Source: Membranipora membranacea
Lineage: Eukaryota > Bryozoa > Gymnolaemata > Cheilostomatida > Membraniporidae
DNA: 64,000 bases
Assembly (NCBI GenBank): GCA_914767715.1
Contig: OU612073.1
Coordinates: 12,708,001 to 12,772,000, forward strand
Reading direction: 5' to 3'
Shown: in pieces, positions 25,101 through 37,100 of the stretch
Layout of the letters: the number at the start of each line of letters is the position of its first letter
Numbering within the stretch: position 1 is the first letter of the stretch
Notes under the pieces: generated by a model
What the model was told of the DNA's origin: nothing
What the model saw: the letters and a program-made list of their open reading frames with translations, nothing else
Database searches by the model: none
Position numbers and translations under genes: made by a program

Positions 25101-28100
25101 AACTGGTTAATCTGAAGGCCTATCTGCCAACAAGCGCTCTCCAAAAAAAAGTTGCTTTTTTGTGCATTCTATATTAATCACACTTCAAGCCCACAGGAAA
25201 TCCTGAAATCAATCTAAATTGTCATCCAAGCTAGATTTCAATTTAATAACCATTAATTGGCCATCTAGTCATTCTACCATTGAGAACTCCTCAGCATTTT
25301 ATCATGTACAGTCTGAGGTTAGTGAGGTATTGTGAGACAGAGGACATAATGAGGAATAGAGAGAGATTAAATACTTTTATTGTTATTGTAATATTATATA
25401 CCTCATAAAACAGCAGTTGCTCATTTTCAAGATGAAAAATTTATAAGCAAGATGGTATCAAAGATACTAAAACACATTGAGAATATTATATTTATTTTGG
25501 AATGACAGTTTAATAGAAGTGAGTAAATACTCATTGTTTAAGTTTAAAAAATCAGCAATAAGGAGACATAAATGTTCATAAGAGAACATACATGGTTGTT
25601 TGACAGTTGGAGGGTAAATTAACTTGGTTTTAATGCTGTCTTTTTTTTATAACTTTATCGGCATCTTTATCTTTTTTCAAAAGTGCCATTAAATGAGAAA
25701 CAAAAAAGAATGAAAAAAAACATATATGATGAAGGTTATAGATTATCATTGTAGCATGTCAAATTGAAATAAGGCTTTCTTGAAAGAAATGCGTTTAGAG
25801 ATGCTGCATAAGGTAAAAGGTAGAGAATTAAATTCTGTTGAATTCATACTGTTGAGCTTATCATTTGGGACGTTGAGAGAGCTTTGAATTTGTTCACTCC
25901 CAAAACTTTGACTAAATGACTAACTAGCTGACCATAAATGCTTTGGTCTGTGGATATCTATTTATGTTACCTGGCCACAACACTTAGAGCTCATATAAGG
26001 TTGTGTAAATGTTTGCTAGCCATAAACTTCGCTACAACATCCAAAACAATCTCAATCGCCTTTCCCCATCATCATTGTTGTTGTTGCTTTTGTTGTTGCT
26101 GTTGTTGGTGTTGTTGTTGGTGTTGTTGGTGGAATTGTTGTTGTTTTTGTTGTTGTTGTTGTTTGTGTTGTGGTTGGCCTTGGTGTTGTTGTTGTTGGAA
26201 TTGGTGTTGCTGTTGTTGTCTCGTAACTCTCCGTAGACACCGGGATAGTTGTGGTTGACTGCAGCGTTGCGTTATCTACAATGAAATATACTATTTATGA
26301 ATGGCATTCCTCGTGAGATTTTAGATTATTCATACCATTCTCACATTCATTTTCAGCCCTTAGACTCGTTACCAGAGAAAAGAGTTTGCTCAAATTTAGG
26401 ACAACTCAAATATATACAGAAACTTGAACATATCATAGAGCCTATAGTTAGGAAGATATCAGCATCGCTTGGAACCCAGGAAACCTGGTAGCTCTGAAAT
26501 TCAGGAATGTGGGAACCTTAGAACCCAAGAACCTGGGAGCCTAAGAACCTGGTAACTTGAGAACCCGGTAGTCACATGTCCCTTACCTTCACTATTATCT
26601 CTGTGAATCCTTTCACCTGCTAGGTTGAGTTGAGCCTGCATATTAATGGGGTAACCTTGTGTTATATAAACCCAAATCCCCACTGATAACACCAGCGTGA
26701 TCAGGACAAAAATCATTACAATTATATTCCACATTCCAAGGTTTCTCTGTGGCAAGGTTTTTGGGTGATGCCGATTCCCTGTGGTGAGGTTTCTCTTTGG
26801 TGAAGTTTCTCTGTGGAGGTTTTGACAATCAGTCTGTTTCTTTCCCTGTTCTTTCAGGCTGTCTCTAGTTTTCTTTGGCTTCTCTGCTAATTGAGAGATT
26901 TTTGTGTTGGCAATGTTGGAATAATAACCTGTATCGGTACCGAGTTTATCCTGTACCCGGCCAGGCTTATCAGCATATCTTGGTGTAGCCATTTTGCTGA
27001 GTGAATGTAATATGCTAACTTTCCTCTCTACCTTCCTGACTTTATGTGTCTGCTACTGGGTAAGGTGGTGATGAAGCAGCTGAATGAAACAATTTTGTCA
27101 GCGCTTACGAAATTAAATGTCATCTTGGTTTACAGTTTTCATCAGCTATGCCAGCTTCGTCTTGCCATGTTTTTTTTACATACAGTGCAGCTACCTTTAC
27201 AAGGATTGAGCAAAAAGCTGATAAGAAGTATTTGTTGTATCACTATCATATGGAAAGGTGTTTTTTTCAAGTTTTATGAATGCAGATTTTGTATCTTTTT
27301 TTATTACACGTGCTCTGGAGCTTTTGCTTCGTTATCAGATTACTCGATGTCTTCTCCCAGCTGTACTCAGCCTGTGACAATATGAGAAATAGATCAGAAA
27401 AAATATCAGCTGACCTCATGCTGGTAGCAAAAGTTCAACACCTGTACTCTGGTGTCAAATTCTGTATAATTAAAAACAAATCAAATATGCTGCTATTTCT
27501 GCTCATACTATGATGATGTAACTCTCAGATGTCTTGATTTAAACATTTATGGCTGGTGCACATTGTCCCAGACGACCATCCCAGATAGCCATCCCAGACA
27601 ATGTGAACATGAAAATGACACAATCCCAGACTGTCTGGGTCCGTCTGTGATGGTATCTGGAAAGATTTGAAACGCACTGTACAATCCCTGTAAACTGCCA
27701 CTTCCATATATTAAACTACCGATTTTCCCCATTGTCATCAACTCTAGGGAACAGTGAAGGCTGAATTTCTCAACAAAGTCTTCTGACAATGAAAGTATAT
27801 TATTTTCAAAAGATGTAGAAAATTTGGTTATTAAAAATATATGAAAGTGGTAGCTTATTGGGTTTTTACAGTACATACCCCTTGTATATGTCATAGATGA
27901 TCAGGTGAAAGACAATTTCTCACAATAAACATAACATTAACCCTGAAGTGCTATGAGTTTTTTCATGCAATAAAACATAACTACTGCAGGACTCGCTGCA
28001 TGACTATAATATACTGATTTGGTATTCTATGTACAATGTCGTCATAGTGCAGCTGTATTAACTGGTAAATTTGAAGCCCTTCCCTACCAGCAAAATCATC

Positions 28101-31100
28101 ATGTTGGTCATGTTCACTCATGGTGTTGGTAATGTCCATAAATATGTAATATGTATGAATATTTTTATTTTTATTGTAATAATTGTTTTTAAATATAATT
28201 TTAGAAAAACAATAAGCTGCACAATATTAACATAGCAGGCTGATATCAAAGATACTAAAATATATAGATACTACAAACTGGTGAACGTAAAAGGTGAATG
28301 TGAATGTAAAAGTGAATACGTATTCAAAAAGCATAATCATCTATAAGTAGAAATTATAAAATTACTTCAGTAGGATTCTGATACAGTAAATATAGTAAGA
28401 GCAGTAAATCCATAGGTTTCTTGTTTTATTGGATACTGGAAAGTCCGCTGATACTACAAATTATACCCTTTGTAAACTGCTAGCCGTCCATAGCTATGCC
28501 TGACTGTTGCAATCATCATTGTGCGAGGGGATCATCTTTGGTTCCAGGCTGGCGGTAGATGTGTTGAACTTGGCTGATAAAAGAGAAAGGTTATCATATC
28601 AGAGGTCAGCAGACTATTTATGGGTAACGCCCATAGACTTAATAATAAACCTAGACAGGACACCATATACAGCTGAAGTGAGGCACTTAATTGTGGGGCA
28701 ACGTAACGTCATGTAGAAGCAATGATGCTAGCATTGATTTACTGTCCATAATCCAGGTTTTTGTTCATAACTCAATCAATTTTGATTGGATTTTGAATTT
28801 GAAAATTGCTTTACAATACAATCAGCAGCATCTTGTCATCAACTATATGCTATTTCTTCTTCAAGAATTTTGTTTGCCTAAAATTAGTCTCAAACAGTTG
28901 AAAACAAGCTTCTTAATCTATTGTAATTTTCAAGCTCAAAATCTGATCAAGATTGATCGAGTTGGCGGCAAAGAACCTGGTTTTTGGACAGTAAAGCAAT
29001 GATGGAATCATTCCTTCCAATGCCGTTACGTCGCCCACAATTAAATGCCTCAGTGCTTCAATGCTCCATACAGTGTCCTGTCTAGGTTTATTATTAAGTC
29101 TAGGGTAACGCCAGTTTGTATGGATACATCGATGGTGGTACAGTTGAGCCTGTGCTCCATAATAAGACTACAATTTGCAAAATGCATTTACCTTCATGAG
29201 AGTGATTTTGAATGATGTACTATATTTATTTAGTCTCAGGTTGAAACTTTTTTTATGCATGTTGAGGGGCAATAATATTGGGGAGGAAGATTATATAAAT
29301 GGTTATATGATGATCAATTTACACGAAATATAAGTATATAGTGTGTTAATGTTAATGTACTTACTACGTTGATGGTTTTTTACCCTAACTCTGAGTTTGC
29401 TTAGAGAACACTTAAGTTTTTTATAGAGCTTCTTCAGGGTTTTGAGGGTTTTTTCGATTTTAGTTGTTGACATATTTCTTGGTTCGATACTCATATCCGG
29501 CAATTCTCCAATACTGAAGTTAGACATCATTTTACTGCCATGTAATATAGATGAGCTAGTAGAAGATGGGGTTGCAGTGGTGTATAATATGATCCCCACA
29601 ACAAGGACCATTGTAACAATGGTAAACACCCAACTGAGGGCGCTGTACATCTTCAGCTTATTCATCTCTTTGGTCTGCTTTCTCTTTTCTTTTTGTACTA
29701 AGTCAGAGTGCTCTTCCTCCTCATTGTCCATATAGCAGTAGTTATGTCGGACATGACTCAACTGACTCTGGTATTTGTCTTTAATTGGGGTTGTACGTAG
29801 CTTTGCTTGTTTCACATCTTTGCTCTCTATCGGTTGGAGGTAGTTTTCAGCATATGGTGGTCCTGGATGAGGTAGGTCGACCTCTCCATGTTGATAAGAC
29901 TTGTTGTAGTAGCGTTGTCGACCATATATTCCTGCGTCAACCTCATCCATCGTTATAGTCAGATCGCCAGCTGTCTGTGATGCTCCGTTCATTGGATAAT
30001 ATGTCGGTTGGGGAAGGTAATCAGCAGCGTTGTATTCTGAACTGGATGCATTGTGGTCTGCTGGATGTTTTCTGCTCATAATGTTGTGCTCGTTCAGCTG
30101 TTGGTGTTGTTTATGTGAGAGCTTATGCTTGTGTGGCTGAAGCTGAATGGTGCATACTACATAATTTGATGAGTGGACTACAAAAAATAGCTGGTTGAAA
30201 AAAGCCCTCAAATGAAAAAAAGTCTTTAATAAAACCTCACAACTGTGTCTCATGTGTGAGTAACAACATTGCCATCATAGGATAAGGAAAAAAACTTGGT
30301 TGATGTTTAGTGTACAGAAAGTGGCTCGAAGTACATCAGAGTCCGCCTTAAAATTATTAAATGCACATCAACGCTTGCCTGCCGGACAAATATGATGGGC
30401 TTTGTGGTCATTCTGCCTGCAACATAGACAACATACACGATGTTGTTTTACTGAGGTGATACCAAAGTTGGTAGCTCTGATAATGTTTGCCCCATTAATG
30501 GATGTTGTTGTTCGAAGTGAGCAATCAAAGTGGCAATCAAATTATAAATGATCGAACTTACAAGAGACTTTATATTACTAGAACTGATACGATCGGAGAA
30601 CCCACCAAAAGTACACATGACATTTTAGGTGGAGTTATATTATACTATTATTATATTATATTACACTTATTCATTGTATTTATTTGTAGCTTACTTATGA
30701 GAAGGTGATTGACCAGGTCCGTAGAGGAGAACAGGTGATGGTGTTTGTACACGCTCGTAATGAGACAGTACGTACAGCCATGAATGTACGTGATAGCTCT
30801 AAACAGCATGGTGAAGTGTCACACTTCCACCCGGAAAAGAGTTCTGCATACGGTGATGCCCTGAAAACTATGAGCAGAAGTCGGAACAAACAACTCAGAG
30901 AATTGTTTGCTGATGGGTGCGTATAAGATAATATGGTTGGTGTTGCTGTGTTGAGATTAGCCATGTGGCAATAAGCAGCAGGTATATTTGAGTTTGTCGG
31001 ACAGAGGCACAGCCAACCTAGATAAAGACTATGTGGTATTTTTCCATCTTGATAACTGTCTGTATGGTCGTAGGTAGGTATAGTAACGATGTATGGTATG

Positions 31101-34100
31101 TGTTAAGCATGGTAAGGGAAAGTTGACATTGCTTGGGGTAAAGTCCCTATCAAATCTCTGCCCACTACATAAAGAGTGATGGATGCTGACAATAGACTCC
31201 CTGTGGATATGAATTTTCAGCACTCCACTATGGTTAACTGCAATTGATATTAAGAGTTCGGTCCAATATTGTCCATCTGCAACAATATGTTTGTCCATTT
31301 TGCTTTTCTAAAACTTTAGTTACAATCCAAAACCTTGCTAACTAATGTAATTCCTTTGCGCACATTTGCAGACTGGGTATTCACCACGCTGGAATGCTGA
31401 GACAGGACAGAAATCTAGTAGAGAAGTATTTCTCTGAGGGATATATTAAATGCTTGGTGTGTACTGCTACTCTCGCCTGGGGAGTCAATCTTCCTGCTCA
31501 CGCAGTTATTATCAAGGTAAGACAATTCAGTATATAATTCTTATAGCTAGATCAAAACAAGGAACTGGCTTGGGGTTCGTAAGACAACTGCAAACCCTTG
31601 TTATGCCATCGTACGCAGTTCTTGTAATTGTTATCGAATTTAATTTGTTGGTACTGGAAAGTTCCTGCCTGAAAGCGTGTACGAAACCTGCTTAAAATTT
31701 CAACCCATAAACTTTATATATTGAGTCCATGGTTCAATTCACTGTTCAATGCTCATTATACTTTTGTTCATTTGAAAGAAAAAGAAATTCTTTTTATTTG
31801 GCTTTACTGTCCTGATTACCATCATTCATTCACTGGTTGTCTATTTGCCTTTTTAATTCCACTCTTATTGCACAATGCTAATCAGCTATGTAAATCTAGT
31901 GCAATGAATTGGAAGACTTTTTTTACAGGGTACAGACATTTACAACGCTAAGCGTGGACAGTTTGTGGACCTGGGTATACTGGATATCCAGCAGATCTTT
32001 GGTAGAGCTGGTCGTCCCCAGTTTGATGAGTACGGACATGGTACTATAATAACTACTCACGATAAACTGTCTCACTATCTTAGCCTGCTAACTCAAGCAA
32101 ACCCTATCGAGAGTCAGTTTGAGACGGGACTCACCGACAACCTGAACGCTGAGGTGAGTGTTATTTCTACACAGGGGTCTTTTATTAAAATAACAGACAA
32201 AATCGCTATCTGATTCTTAACATAGTAAGTGTGCAAAACCTGCCAGGGTATCGCCCATTGGTAGGACTATATACATTCTTAGTGAGTGATTTGGGAACGA
32301 ATTTGAGGCCTAATGAGCTGAAACCTTGAGCGAAGATAAAAAGCATTGCTCCTTTTAATTGAATCCCCCCTTGCTAATATGAACATGTAATTGTAGTTAG
32401 AAAAGCCAAATGCACAACAGGATATGGCGCTTAAAATTTCAATGTACTGATGACATGTCTAGAAAATCAGCCCTTCATAGGAGTGGTGGACTGGTGGTGG
32501 TGGACTGGTGGAGTATGATGATATTTGGTATCTGTGGATGATGTTGGAGGTGCTATAGGTTACAACAGGTCATCTGCAACTGATGGTAATACTGTATATG
32601 TGTACTGTATATATGTTGTTGCAGATATGTCTAGGCACTGTATCCAATATAGAAGAAGCAGTGAGATGGCTGAGTTATACATATATGTATGTACGAATGA
32701 GATATAATCCTCTGGTATACGGAATCACCTACAAAAAGCTCAGTGTGAGTATAATCATATCTTTTATTACAAAAATATAATAATCTATAATTTTATATGA
32801 TATAATATCCTTTTAATCGTGAAACTTTTGCATGACAAGTCCATGTAAAATTAGAAATTTATGACCTCAAAAATATCCCTGTTCTATGGTTATGATTTAT
32901 CTGTTTTATATCCACTGATATGAATATGAATACATAAAACAGTGTTATATCCTTTGATGCAGATAAGATGCAGATGCCCTATGCTATGATTATATTTCCA
33001 TCCTCCAAGGCCATTCCTCCAATACTTGTATCCATGATGAATACATTTAACAGCCTGATATTATGAGTATTATAACTCTATAGGAGGACCCATTACTAGA
33101 GATCCATCGAGCCGAGCTGTGTAAGCTCGCTGCTAAAGCTCTAGATAAAGCTCACATGATACGATACGATGAGAGACAGGGATATCTGTACGCTACTGAT
33201 CTGGGCAGAACAGCCAGTCATTACTATATCAAATATGATACTGTAGAGGTATGTCTTATCATAGCCCGTCTTGACAAGATTTGTTGTGGGGGGGACCCAC
33301 AACAAAACTTGTCAAGACAAGCTAGCCTTCTAGTTGATAATATTTGATATTTATATCTGATTTATCTTTTTTATCTTTCTGTATACATCTTTATACATTT
33401 ACCGCCCGTTTCTAACAAGCCACCGTAGGCTTGAGGATTTTGTAGCGTACCCTATACCCTTCTCCGCTGTGACTATTCTTTCTTCGAAGAGGTAGGGGGG
33501 ATCTTTATACTGTGTGCAAGCTCTTTAACCATCAGTATCAATGAAAAACTCAAATGCCCGGTTAAAAAATAAAGGAGAGGAAATGTGTATGGGTTGAAAC
33601 TTAAATATATGGACACAGTTCATGGTGCTGTCTACTCAATAGAAGAGAATTGTGTCAGACAATGAATTTGGTTTAAATGCCCAACCCGCCCTACAAGATT
33701 TCTATATGTTTATTTGGCAAATGCCCTACTGACAAACGGCTAATCTAGATGGCTTCTAACAGAATGACTGCATATGTTTTGGTCATTGGATGCTCTCTTC
33801 TAGTGGTTTAAGATTGTTAGTTTCGCCCGTAGAATTGGGAATAATCAATGTCTTCAAGCCTGTGATCTTACCTTATAGGTAATCAACGAAAATCTTAATA
33901 AAGTGATGGACCAGCCAGGAGTGTTCAAGATGATGTCACAAGCTCAAGAGTTTCAACAGCTCAAGGTTTGTTGCTGTCACTAAGTAACCTATAAACTGTA
34001 CACAGCGTGAGAGCAGAGGATGAGCTTGCAATTCCTCAATCTGATGATTAATATTCCAGTACATCAAATTTTTCTTGTCATCAAGTTGGCCTTGGACCTT

Positions 34101-37100
34101 CAAATTTTTTCATGCTGACTTGATGAGTAGTTTGATATAACAAATGGCAGCTTTGTGCATGTACAATCAGTTGAGGTCGGTTGTCTTTGCACCTATGCGA
34201 CTGAACTAATTCACTTGTGCTTGAGTTGACAAACTGAAAAGTATCCCCAACAACATTGGGAAAAAATTAGCTTCTATAGAGAAAATATATGAAACTCGAA
34301 TCTCAGAGTCAATCTTCGAGCAGTGTGACGGGTGACATCAATGAGTGGTAAGCTGTTGTCATAACAACTGACTTATTCAGTGACAGCATACTAATGTGTC
34401 TTTCCTCAAACTGAACTGTTCCCAATCACAATTTTTACTCGTTTGTTTTAGGTTCGAGATGAGGAGATGAATGAGTTAGACAGGCATATGATGGAGTCGT
34501 GTCAGTATCAGGTCTCTGGCTCTGAGAGTACAGAGAGTAAAGTTAATATTCTACTTCAGACTTACATTAGTAAACAGCTGGTAGATAACTTCTCGTTAGT
34601 CTCTGACATGTCCTATGTCGCTCAGGTGAGTAATATTTACAATACGGTCAACTATCGCACCAATAAAAGTGATTGTGAGATAATCATGTTTTGTGTAGCA
34701 TTCTACAGTTCTCAGTCTAATTTAGAATACTACTGTGGGTTCATAAACAGCCTGTGACCAAGTTTCCACTGATTTTCACTCAAAGTTGTAATGAGAAGGA
34801 ACTATTTTCATTATAAAATTTAAATATAGAGCGCTTTGAAAATTGAAACAGAACCACGTGCTCTTTATGAACCTAGCGTAGGTAGGTAGCAAGATGAGAA
34901 TAAAAAAAAACTTTGATTGTTGGAATGTGATTTTGGTCATTGTTTCCACAGTTCTTTTGAGCATCATCCCTTATTACGTATGTGTCCTTTCTTATATCTA
35001 TTTTTTAAAGTCGCTCAACTCGTGAATGTTATAGAATTCAGGACGTATAATGCGAGCACTGTTTGAGATAGTGCTACGTAAGAGTTGGAGTTTGATGACA
35101 GGTAGACTGCTCACACTGAGTAAGGTTATAGAACATCAGCAGTGGGATTGGGAGCATCCTCTCAGACAATTCTCAGAGCTCAGACCAGAACTACTCAACA
35201 AGATAGAACAGGGAAGCCTGACTATAGATAGAATCAGAGAGATGGAGGGTAGTGAGATAGGTATGTACTATAGCCGTGCTGACAGCGTATGAATCGGATG
35301 ACCTGGAGCGGACCTGAGCAGCTAATGGTTTAATGATAAATCAAAATAAATTTTACTGTAATACCTCATTATTATGTCCCCTACATTGTTATACCTCATT
35401 CATATATCACGCAACCAGATATTGAGGTTTTACAGTACATTGTGGCTTGTTTCACGGATAGAAAGTAGCTTTGTACTATAAGAAGATGAAATTTGGGCTT
35501 CAGCTTTAAAAGAAACTCACAAATCAGAGAACACAGTTAATAGAATGTATCTGGGTCGATCAGTGAGATAACTAACAGTGAATATACTTCCCTGATAAGC
35601 GCTATGTGGAATTATCTCCTTATTAATACTGAGCAGACGACTCCGAACCATTGCTGCAGAGTCCAACGTATATTCAAGAATAATATGGTTGTGCGAGAAG
35701 TCTAAAAAATAGCTTTGTCATCCTCTTAACACTACATGTTTTAAATGTACATGTTAAAGTTTTTCTGTTGATATTTCAGGGATCATGGTAAGACACACTA
35801 AGATGGGTAACACCATAAAGAGACTGGCACATTGTGTACCCAAACTGGAGATAGATCCATCTGTTCAGCCCATCACTAGATCTGGTATGTAATAGTTGAA
35901 GTCACAGACCATATAAAGTTTTGTCTGAGATTTTAGTGCTCAAACTCTATTTATGTGCCCAGTGGCATTCCACTGTGAAGCAGAGGGTGGAGGTGTGGTT
36001 GATAATATGCCACAACCAGCAAACTGGGTTGAGTTATAATGACACTCTTATGGCAGAAAGTTATGCTCATCTATCCATGAGACTATGTTCATGTGCAATA
36101 AGGTTGCATGAATTTATTACCGAAATGAAGAGTGTACAGTTGAACGAAATGCGTAGCAACATGATATTAAAATTCACCGCTACACATTGTATTTTATTTT
36201 TATATGATAGTTGCATATATCTCTACATGTATTATGCTTTTGTGTTTTGAGGTAACATATTTCTCTTTCTCTAGTATTGAGAGTGAAGTTAGAGATTCGA
36301 GCTGATTTTGACTGGGATGATAAATATCACGGTAATGTAGCCGAGTCATTCTGGATATGGGTGGAGGATCCTGATAGTCATCATACTTATCATTATGAGT
36401 TCTTCGCTATGCCTAAGAAACAGGTAAGCTATCCAGATACTGTAATAACGTCATTATTATCTCCCCTACGTAACGTAATACCTTGTTTTTATTTGTCACA
36501 CAACTTAACACTGAGGTATTATGGTACAATGTAGTCGGTGCGATCGATTTTATTTTCAATGAATTATTACGAGCACTGAAATGTGACGCCTATAAAAATT
36601 AATGATACTGAACAATCAGGAAATTTAGGCTTTCGCATAGGAAAAATTTCACACATCAAAGAAAGCAGTCTCTTCCCATGATGCTAAGATATTAAGTTTG
36701 TCTTAAACGGCAAGATTGCCATTCCAAAGTCAATCATTGAAAGATGTGGGTTGGGAAGGGGTTTCAAGTTACAGAATAAACTAAAATAATTTTGAGTCTA
36801 ATTTTGCTTCAGATTTGACAATATTCAATTAAAAAGCAAACAGGAAAAAGTTTATAAGAGAGTGAAGTTATCCACTCATTGGAAATCTTATTCCCTGTTG
36901 TTCACTTACTGAAATGTTGTATTTGCATTTATTCTTATTTCACTTTCATCTATTCAATGTCATTTTGGTAAATTTCTCCATTAAAAGTTGAAACCCATTC
37001 ACAATACATTTCGGCAGGATGTTCATAGAGGGTTTATTAAATGGTTTAATGAAAACAAAGAACATGTTCACAGGTCACCCTGCATGCTTTTATGTGATAG

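Larger units (their letters stand above)
22900..28450. repeat. Tandem segmental duplication carrying genes E and F
   Basis: A unit at about 22.9-25.6 kb and another at about 25.9-28.4 kb share gene body, about 400 bp of 5' flank and shorter stretches beyond. The 5' flank strings include TTGCTGAGTGAATGTAATAT, AGGTGGTGATGAAGCAGCTG and TTTTTTTATTACAC. Similarity beyond the genes (AACTGGTTAATCTGAAG; CAAAGATACTAAAA) supports a multi-kilobase unit. Boundaries are approximate. Confidence 0.65.
19566..32153 (+). other. ASCC3: ASCC3 helicase cassette 1 (exons 9-15)
   Basis: Residues 460-895. Walker A APTGAGKT is at 493-500, motif Ia APMKALA is in exon 10, and the TTPEKWD motif is in exon 11. The DEVH box is at 605-608, motif III GLSATLP is in exon 12, FVHARNETV is in exon 13, [20 protein letters not shown] is in exon 14, and motif [14 protein letters not shown] is in exon 15. 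All ATP-binding and hydrolysis motifs are intact. The cassette is interrupted by the 9.4-kb intron 12 (21263-30689), which hosts three opposite-strand genes. Confidence 0.95.

Noticed and set aside
25938-26258. Long Cys/Leu-rich plus-strand frames
   Set aside because: They are antisense shadows of the Thr-rich exon of gene F, produced by a GTT repeat.
23187-30079. Reading genes D, E and F as TNF-type ligands
   Set aside because: Type II layout and low-complexity stalks are similar, but no TNF homology domain or receptor-binding fold follows the membrane span.
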